Shown piece by piece: positions 60,190 through 64,000 of a DNA stretch of 64,000 bases (position 1 is its first letter; each line of letters starts with the position of its first letter). The stretch covers positions 1 through 64,000 of the forward strand of contig RXKB01000009.1 of NCBI GenBank assembly GCA_003963225.1. Reading direction: 5' to 3'. The position numbers and the translations under genes were made by a program. This DNA comes from Candidatus Babelota bacterium (lineage in GTDB: Bacteria; Babelota; Babeliae; Babelales; Vermiphilaceae). The notes beneath the pieces were generated by a model, which was not told the origin of the DNA, made no database searches, and was given only the letters and a program-made list of their open reading frames with translations.

Positions 60190-60721
60190 GGATTGGACAG
60201 GCTCGAATCGTCACCATTTGACCGGATGGCACAGCATACGCGCGAGCGGCTCGCTCGAGCAACGTAGGCGCAACAATGGCCTCGGCTGGGTACGCGGAAA
60301 GGATGAGAATCGCGAGACGGGTTGCGTCGTCACGCGAACGCACGATGGTGAACTTGTGGCCATTGATCGCCACCACGACCCACTCGGCAACGATGGCGAT
60401 GCCAGGAAGGTTCATGTCGCGGATAAGCATTGCATCGATCACGTCGATGCCAGCCCACGAAGCAGCCGCAGCGATTCTCGAGAATCGCCAGTCAGCGTCG
60501 TGGCGAGCGAACAGCGATTGAATTGCATGTGCCGGCAAGTGGAGCACCTGCCCAGGCTTCTCCGTGCCAGCCGGCACATGCAGTGGACCGCACCAAAATC
60601 CGTTGCCCAGTATCCAGCGACGTTTGCTGCTATCGAGCGTCCACAAGCACTCAAGCGGACCCCGAATCGCCCGAGCGACATCGACCAGAAAATAAGAAAC
60701 GTACGGGCTGTCCACGATCAC
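60182..60721 (-). CDS. 179-aa hypothetical protein
   Basis: Alpha/beta, Trp-rich (LECLWTLDSSKRRWILGNGFWCGP), with a hydrophobic segment (IAIVAEWVVVAING) in the C-terminal half. GTG 60721 is used with AAGGATCC just upstream; longer frames run into the ITPase-like gene. Unrecognised. Confidence 0.6.
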   Translation of the reverse strand: MIVDSPYVSYFLVDVARAIRGPLECLWTLDSSKRRWILGNGFWCGPLHVPAGTEKPGQVLHLPAHAIQSLFARHDADWRFSRIAAAASWAGIDVIDAMLIRDMNLPGIAIVAEWVVVAINGHKFTIVRSRDDATRLAILILSAYPAEAIVAPTLLERAARAYAVPSGQMVTIRACPIHA

Positions 60722-60731
60722 GGATCCTTCG

Positions 60732-61340
60732 TTACGCCGCTTCGGCGGCGACTTGCGCTCGTTTCTTCGCCATCGGCTTGGCGGCGAGCTGAGCCAATGC
60801 GACGGCAAAGGTATCGGTGAGCAATTGTTCTCGGTTCACGACCCCGCCAGAGAGGTAGTCGAATTCGTCCTTGCCGCCAGAACGAACCGACAACTGCTCG
60901 GCGATCGTCGGCTCTTCGTGCTCGGTCGTGCGCTTGTCGCTGGTGTAATACTCCAGCAGCTTCGGGGGCAGCTCCACGCTCATCGTCCGCAGCGTGGTTC
61001 CGATGTCGTCGGAACGGAAAATCGTAACCACGTCCTGGATGACTTCGCCATCATCCGCCCAAGGCAACATGTCCACGCAATTTTGCACGCCAATGCCGTA
61101 GACTTCCACATCGTCATTGGCTTTGTCGCGGTGCGTGTCGAGTGCCGCAGAAGCGCGCACGTAGGCGCCCTGCGCACCAATCGTGTACGTGACCGGCTGC
61201 CGACGCACACCGCTGTCGGTGTCGACCGAGAAAATTTCGCAATGCGAAAATGCTGCGTTTCCTTTGAGCTTGGCGAGCGCCTTCTCGAGTGCGGAGCGTT
61301 CGACCTCGTTGCGTGTACCCAAAACAAGAATTGCTTTCAC
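60732..61340 (-). CDS. DUF84 / YjjX-type NTP phosphatase-like protein
   Basis: 202 residues. The first half matches DUF84/YjjX: ILVLGTRNEVERSALEKAL ... TDSGVRRQPVTYTIGAQGA ... YGIGVQNCV. These enzymes hydrolyse ITP/XTP and other noncanonical NTPs, keeping damaged purines out of nucleic acid. The C-terminal half (about 110-202) is an extra helical region ending in basic residues. GTG 61340 behind GGAGG. Fits with MazG as a second nucleotide-cleaning enzyme. Confidence 0.75.
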   Translation of the reverse strand: MKAILVLGTRNEVERSALEKALAKLKGNAAFSHCEIFSVDTDSGVRRQPVTYTIGAQGAYVRASAALDTHRDKANDDVEVYGIGVQNCVDMLPWADDGEVIQDVVTIFRSDDIGTTLRTMSVELPPKLLEYYTSDKRTTEHEEPTIAEQLSVRSGGKDEFDYLSGGVVNREQLLTDTFAVALAQLAAKPMAKKRAQVAAEAA

Positions 61341-61379
61341 GGGAGACCTCCATGCTGGTTTCGATATGCCAGCACCCTT

Positions 61380-61408
61380 TCCGTAGGATGTTCGGTCTTA
61401 ATGAGCAA
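61380..61408 (-). promoter_or_regulatory. putative promoter of the DUF84-type gene
   Basis: -35 TTGCTC (61403-61408), 17-bp spacer, -10 TACGGA (61380-61385); about 35-nt leader with GGAGG before GTG 61340. No palindrome. Confidence 0.45.
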
Positions 61409-61480
61409 CGCGAATTATCCGGCGAATCGTTTTTTTGACTTTGGCCGCCGTGAACGCAATGAGACGTCCAACTCGAATCG

Positions 61481-62272
61481 TCACGCAGCAGCGCCGGATT
61501 CTGCCGGAACAGGCTGCTGTTGTGGCCCCTTGTCGTGCATCAAGAATCGATCGCGATCGATTGCTGCGGACAATTCTGCAAATCGCTGGTCACGGTCAAA
61601 CGTCGACAGCAACGACTCCGCGCTCTTCTGATACGCAGTGCGGGAAATCTCGCCCTTCATGAGAAGCACGCGGAGCAGGATTGCCGATTGGCACCCCACA
61701 TCTTCGAGGTTGTATCGGCGCACCTTCGCGCGCCCCTCATCACCTTCTTCCCAAAGCTGTGGCACGTCAGCACCGCAGACACCAAGCTTCCCAGGCCACC
61801 CAGCAAGTTTTGCGAATGCGGCCATTCTCGACGCCCTGGACGCGCCGTAGTTCGTCGTGTGGTCCTGCAAATCAATGTGCCTGTGCCCGCGGAACCTGTC
61901 CATGTAGTCGCGATCCCAAAACCACGGCGTTGGTATCCCGCATCGGAAGCTTCGAGCCATGATGACCGGGAGATCAAATCCCCTCCCGTTCCAGCTCGCG
62001 AGATGGGGGCGATGCTTCATGATGCTGCCGAAGTCCTGCAAAATACTCGTTTCGGTGCCAACAGCATCGCCGAGAAGCCTGCACTTCGCGACCGTCAAGA
62101 AGTTGTCCTGCTCGTCCTTCGTCCACGCGAAAACGATGATGCCACACGAGACGACTCGGTGATGCGGTGGGGCCGGTACGCGATCCTGATCCGGATTCTT
62201 CGGCGGATCGGCTGGGCATTCTGGATCTGGCGTGGCCTCGAGGTCAAAAACGACGAAATGATCAGCGCTCAT
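61481..62272 (-). CDS. PolB-type 3'-5' exonuclease
   Basis: 263 residues. RNase-H-fold 3'-5' exonuclease: motif I FDLEATPDPE (about 8-17), motif II SWNGRGFDLPVI near residues 94-105 with Asp, and motif III YNLEDVGCQSAILLR. This matches the DNA_pol_B_exo2 group rather than DnaQ. Proofreading or DNA-degradation role, separate from any polymerase. ATG 62272 with AAGGA upstream. Next to the flap endonuclease gene. Confidence 0.8.
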   Translation of the reverse strand: MSADHFVVFDLEATPDPECPADPPKNPDQDRVPAPPHHRVVSCGIIVFAWTKDEQDNFLTVAKCRLLGDAVGTETSILQDFGSIMKHRPHLASWNGRGFDLPVIMARSFRCGIPTPWFWDRDYMDRFRGHRHIDLQDHTTNYGASRASRMAAFAKLAGWPGKLGVCGADVPQLWEEGDEGRAKVRRYNLEDVGCQSAILLRVLLMKGEISRTAYQKSAESLLSTFDRDQRFAELSAAIDRDRFLMHDKGPQQQPVPAESGAAA

Positions 62273-62340
62273 TAGGGTGCGTCCTTCGGTTGGAAGATGA
62301 TGCTTCGGTAGCCGTACCGGACGCAATTGACAACGACTAG

Positions 62341-63189
62341 CTAGTCGCGATGCCAGTCGATGGGACGAGCGGCCCGGAGTAGGCGCTCGGCGAGCCGTAA
62401 AGGATCGACACGCATCTGCTCGATGTCGATCGTCAACGCGTCGGCGCGCAGCTTCGTGAGCTGGAGGTACAGGGCGACTTGTTCGCGATGGGATCGGAGT
62501 GCTTGGCGCACATGCTTAACCGGGCACCACCACGGTTCGCGCATGATTTTGTCGATGCCGTGTTCCGACAAGAGGATCCTCGCGGCGGTAGCTGGGCCGA
62601 TTCCAGGAACGCCGGGGATGTCGTCATGTTCATCGCCACTCAGCGCAAGGGCATAGGCGAACAACTCTGGCGGAACGCCGCGTCGCTTCTTGACCTCTTC
62701 GACCCCGATGACCGTTTCCCGGTTGCGCCAAATCACGACCAACGGTTCTGCGCGCACCAGTTGCTCGAGATCCTTGTCGTCGCTCGTGATGACGACCGGG
62801 AGCTCGTTGGCAACTGCTGTAGACGTTGCCGACGCAGCGATGTCGTCCGCCTCGAATCCAGATCGGACGAACACGGGCGCCCCCACGTCGCGGAGCAAGG
62901 TCTCGATCGCGTACTCAACTCGAGGAAATCCATCGGGCTTTGGAGGCCGACTCGCCTTATAGCCGTCGTACAAGATCTCGCGAAACGTCTTCCCCCGCGG
63001 GTCCAGCGCAATGGCGACATGTGTTGGCTGTCGGGCACGGAGTGTCTTGGCCAGGCTTTGAGCGAAGGCCACGGGAGTCTCTTCACGCTTCCCGTCGCTG
63101 ATGCATCCGAAGAAGCATTTCGTGAAGAGCCCTGTACCGTCCACGACCAGCGCATGAGGACGTTCACGTGAAGGCAGTTGGGTCGGCAT
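62341..63189 (-). CDS. 5'-3' exonuclease / flap endonuclease (FEN)
   Basis: 282 residues, the stand-alone form of the Pol I N-terminal domain. LVVDGTGLFTKCFFG (Asp motif), DPRGKTFREILYDGYKASR, EADDIAASA with catalytic acids, ITSDDKDLEQLV, and the helix-hairpin-helix ALSGDEHDDIPGVPGIGPATA. Removes 5' flaps and primers during replication. Coupled to the next gene; no polymerase domain attached. Confidence 0.92.
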   Translation of the reverse strand: MPTQLPSRERPHALVVDGTGLFTKCFFGCISDGKREETPVAFAQSLAKTLRARQPTHVAIALDPRGKTFREILYDGYKASRPPKPDGFPRVEYAIETLLRDVGAPVFVRSGFEADDIAASATSTAVANELPVVITSDDKDLEQLVRAEPLVVIWRNRETVIGVEEVKKRRGVPPELFAYALALSGDEHDDIPGVPGIGPATAARILLSEHGIDKIMREPWWCPVKHVRQALRSHREQVALYLQLTKLRADALTIDIEQMRVDPLRLAERLLRAARPIDWHRD

Positions 63190-63462
63190 TCAGTGACACT
63201 CCGGAACGCTGCCGTTGTACTCGTACGGCCCGCCTGGTCGGCCGTAATCGTGTGGATCGTGGTCGCCAGGCACGCCGTACCATTCCTCTCCGTCGCCGCA
63301 ACAATCGCAGATCTTGACGTCGTGCGGCTCATTGGTGACGGCCATCCAGTGGACTACGACACTATGGTCGTTCGACGATTCGAACTCTGCGCGTATCGAT
63401 TCGGGAACCTGATCAAGATTCACGAAGCCGGTGCCCTCGCATGGGCCGCAACGATCGCCCAT
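63190..63462 (-). CDS. 90-aa Cys-rich protein
   Basis: CGPCEGTG and CDCCGDGEE Cys motifs (DnaJ-like zinc spacing), acidic. Directly abuts the FEN gene (1-nt junction) and follows the duplicated-domain gene with a 2-nt gap. Function unknown. Confidence 0.65.
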   Translation of the reverse strand: MGDRCGPCEGTGFVNLDQVPESIRAEFESSNDHSVVVHWMAVTNEPHDVKICDCCGDGEEWYGVPGDHDPHDYGRPGGPYEYNGSVPECH

Positions 63463-63464
63463 GG

Positions 63465-63974
63465 TCAAGCCTTGCCAATCGCCCGAGGTTTGCCAATGCC
63501 TTGGCGCTCGGCAATGAGCGACGCCAAGGCGGCAACCGCGTCCGGTGGTCCATAGATATCGACGGGCTCAGTCGAATTGAATGTGCCGGTGAGAACGACG
63601 GATCCGAGCGTTTCCGCATCATCGCGAAGGCGATCATTGAAGTATTTCAGCGTTCCTGGGCGCGCTTCTTTTGCGACGAACCATGACAGACCGCGCTCGT
63701 TTCTTTGCGCGATGTGTAGGCCGACCAAGTGCGGGTTGGCCATACACAACTCGAAGAACGCTGACGTGGGGCCGAACACTCGCGTCACGGTTTGCTCGGC
63801 GATGTTGCCGAACACGATGGAGACGCCTTGTGCGGCGGCGAGATCTTCGAGCTTGTCCGCGTACTTCTCGACAGCACCGGGACGTGACTCGGAAACCATT
63901 AAAAACGACACGTCATTCATTTGCCGTGGATTGAGGACGATCCCGCTCTTGTCGGGACGATCCTCGTCATCCAT
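63465..63974 (-). CDS. 169-aa protein with two-fold internal duplication
   Basis: Residues about 22-78 and 96-152 are similar: both have a hydrophobic strand, (S/A)RPG, a helix ending in (K/R)L(E/R)D, and GP-x-x-A before a final helix. This looks like a tandem duplicated alpha/beta unit. Function unknown. ATG 63974; the window ends 26 bp further on. Cotranscribed with the FEN gene. Confidence 0.7.
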   Translation of the reverse strand: MDDEDRPDKSGIVLNPRQMNDVSFLMVSESRPGAVEKYADKLEDLAAAQGVSIVFGNIAEQTVTRVFGPTSAFFELCMANPHLVGLHIAQRNERGLSWFVAKEARPGTLKYFNDRLRDDAETLGSVVLTGTFNSTEPVDIYGPPDAVAALASLIAERQGIGKPRAIGKA

Positions 63975-64000
63975 GTACCCGAATCGCCAAAAGCAGTAGA

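Noticed and set aside
60753..61631. Long plus-strand frame opposite the DUF84-type gene
   Set aside because: It covers the real NTPase gene, which has family motifs, and would run through that gene's promoter.
1..64000. Capsid, portal, tail, integrase, and tRNA genes
   Set aside because: None recognised by eye; a tool-based search for tRNAs and structural genes would be needed to exclude divergent ones.

Overview
The window is GC-rich and almost fully coding. It looks like part of a large phage, phage-plasmid or other replicating mobile element of a deltaproteobacterial (Myxococcota-type) host. Three things point to the host group: the codon style, the MJ0042-type zinc ribbons, and a broken gene resembling zinc-ribbon/membrane proteins I associate with myxobacteria. 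I saw no capsid, portal, tail or lysis cassette, no integrase, and (by eye) no rRNA, tRNA or CRISPR array. The only packaging-like gene is a short, degenerate terminase-ATPase relative at 45.1-45.9 kb.

Layout. 1-9.1 kb, minus strand: replication block with a methyltransferase (cut by the window edge), a P-loop protein, a RusA-like resolvase, a PD-(D/E)XK nuclease, DnaB and a phage-type replication initiator. 9.4-24.3 kb, plus strand: a 2364-residue protein of unknown function, then small and Cys-rich proteins, a sigma-region-4 protein and an 894-residue XRE/zinc protein. 24.3-25.5 kb, minus: two genes. 25.5-34.6 kb, plus: MazG, a fused thymidylate kinase, a JAMM protease, a BtpA-like barrel and a second PD-(D/E)XK-like protein. 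34.5-64 kb, mainly minus: lipoproteins and membrane proteins, a frameshifted zinc-ribbon/membrane gene, a beta-class DNA methyltransferase, DUF1643, DUF5131 and DUF6884 relatives, ComM, a J-domain protein, a double ThyX, SSB, a RecF/SbcC-like ATPase, a DUF84-type NTPase, a 3'-5' exonuclease and a 5'-3' (flap) exonuclease.

How the genes fit together. Initiator, DnaB, SSB and separate 5'-3' and 3'-5' exonucleases form an autonomous replication set whose polymerase is not in this window. ThyX, dTMP kinase, MazG and the DUF84 NTPase supply and clean dNTPs. RusA-like, RecF-like and PD-(D/E)XK proteins suit recombination. Two methyltransferases without restriction partners suit protection or regulation.

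The most distinctive feature is regulatory. Two families of dispersed palindromes lie inside sigma-70-like promoters. Family A has nine sites, consensus TTAGCC-N4-GGCTAA. Family B has three identical 16-bp palindromes, ACAGACGCGCGTCTGT. Both sit in the 16-17 bp -35/-10 spacer. In most cases the ATG starts exactly 6 or 7 nt after the -10 hexamer, which predicts leaderless transcripts. This looks like two element-encoded regulons controlling ComM, SSB-linked, replication and unknown genes. The regulators are not identified; the XRE protein at 19.4 kb and the winged-helix-like protein at 24.3 kb are candidates.
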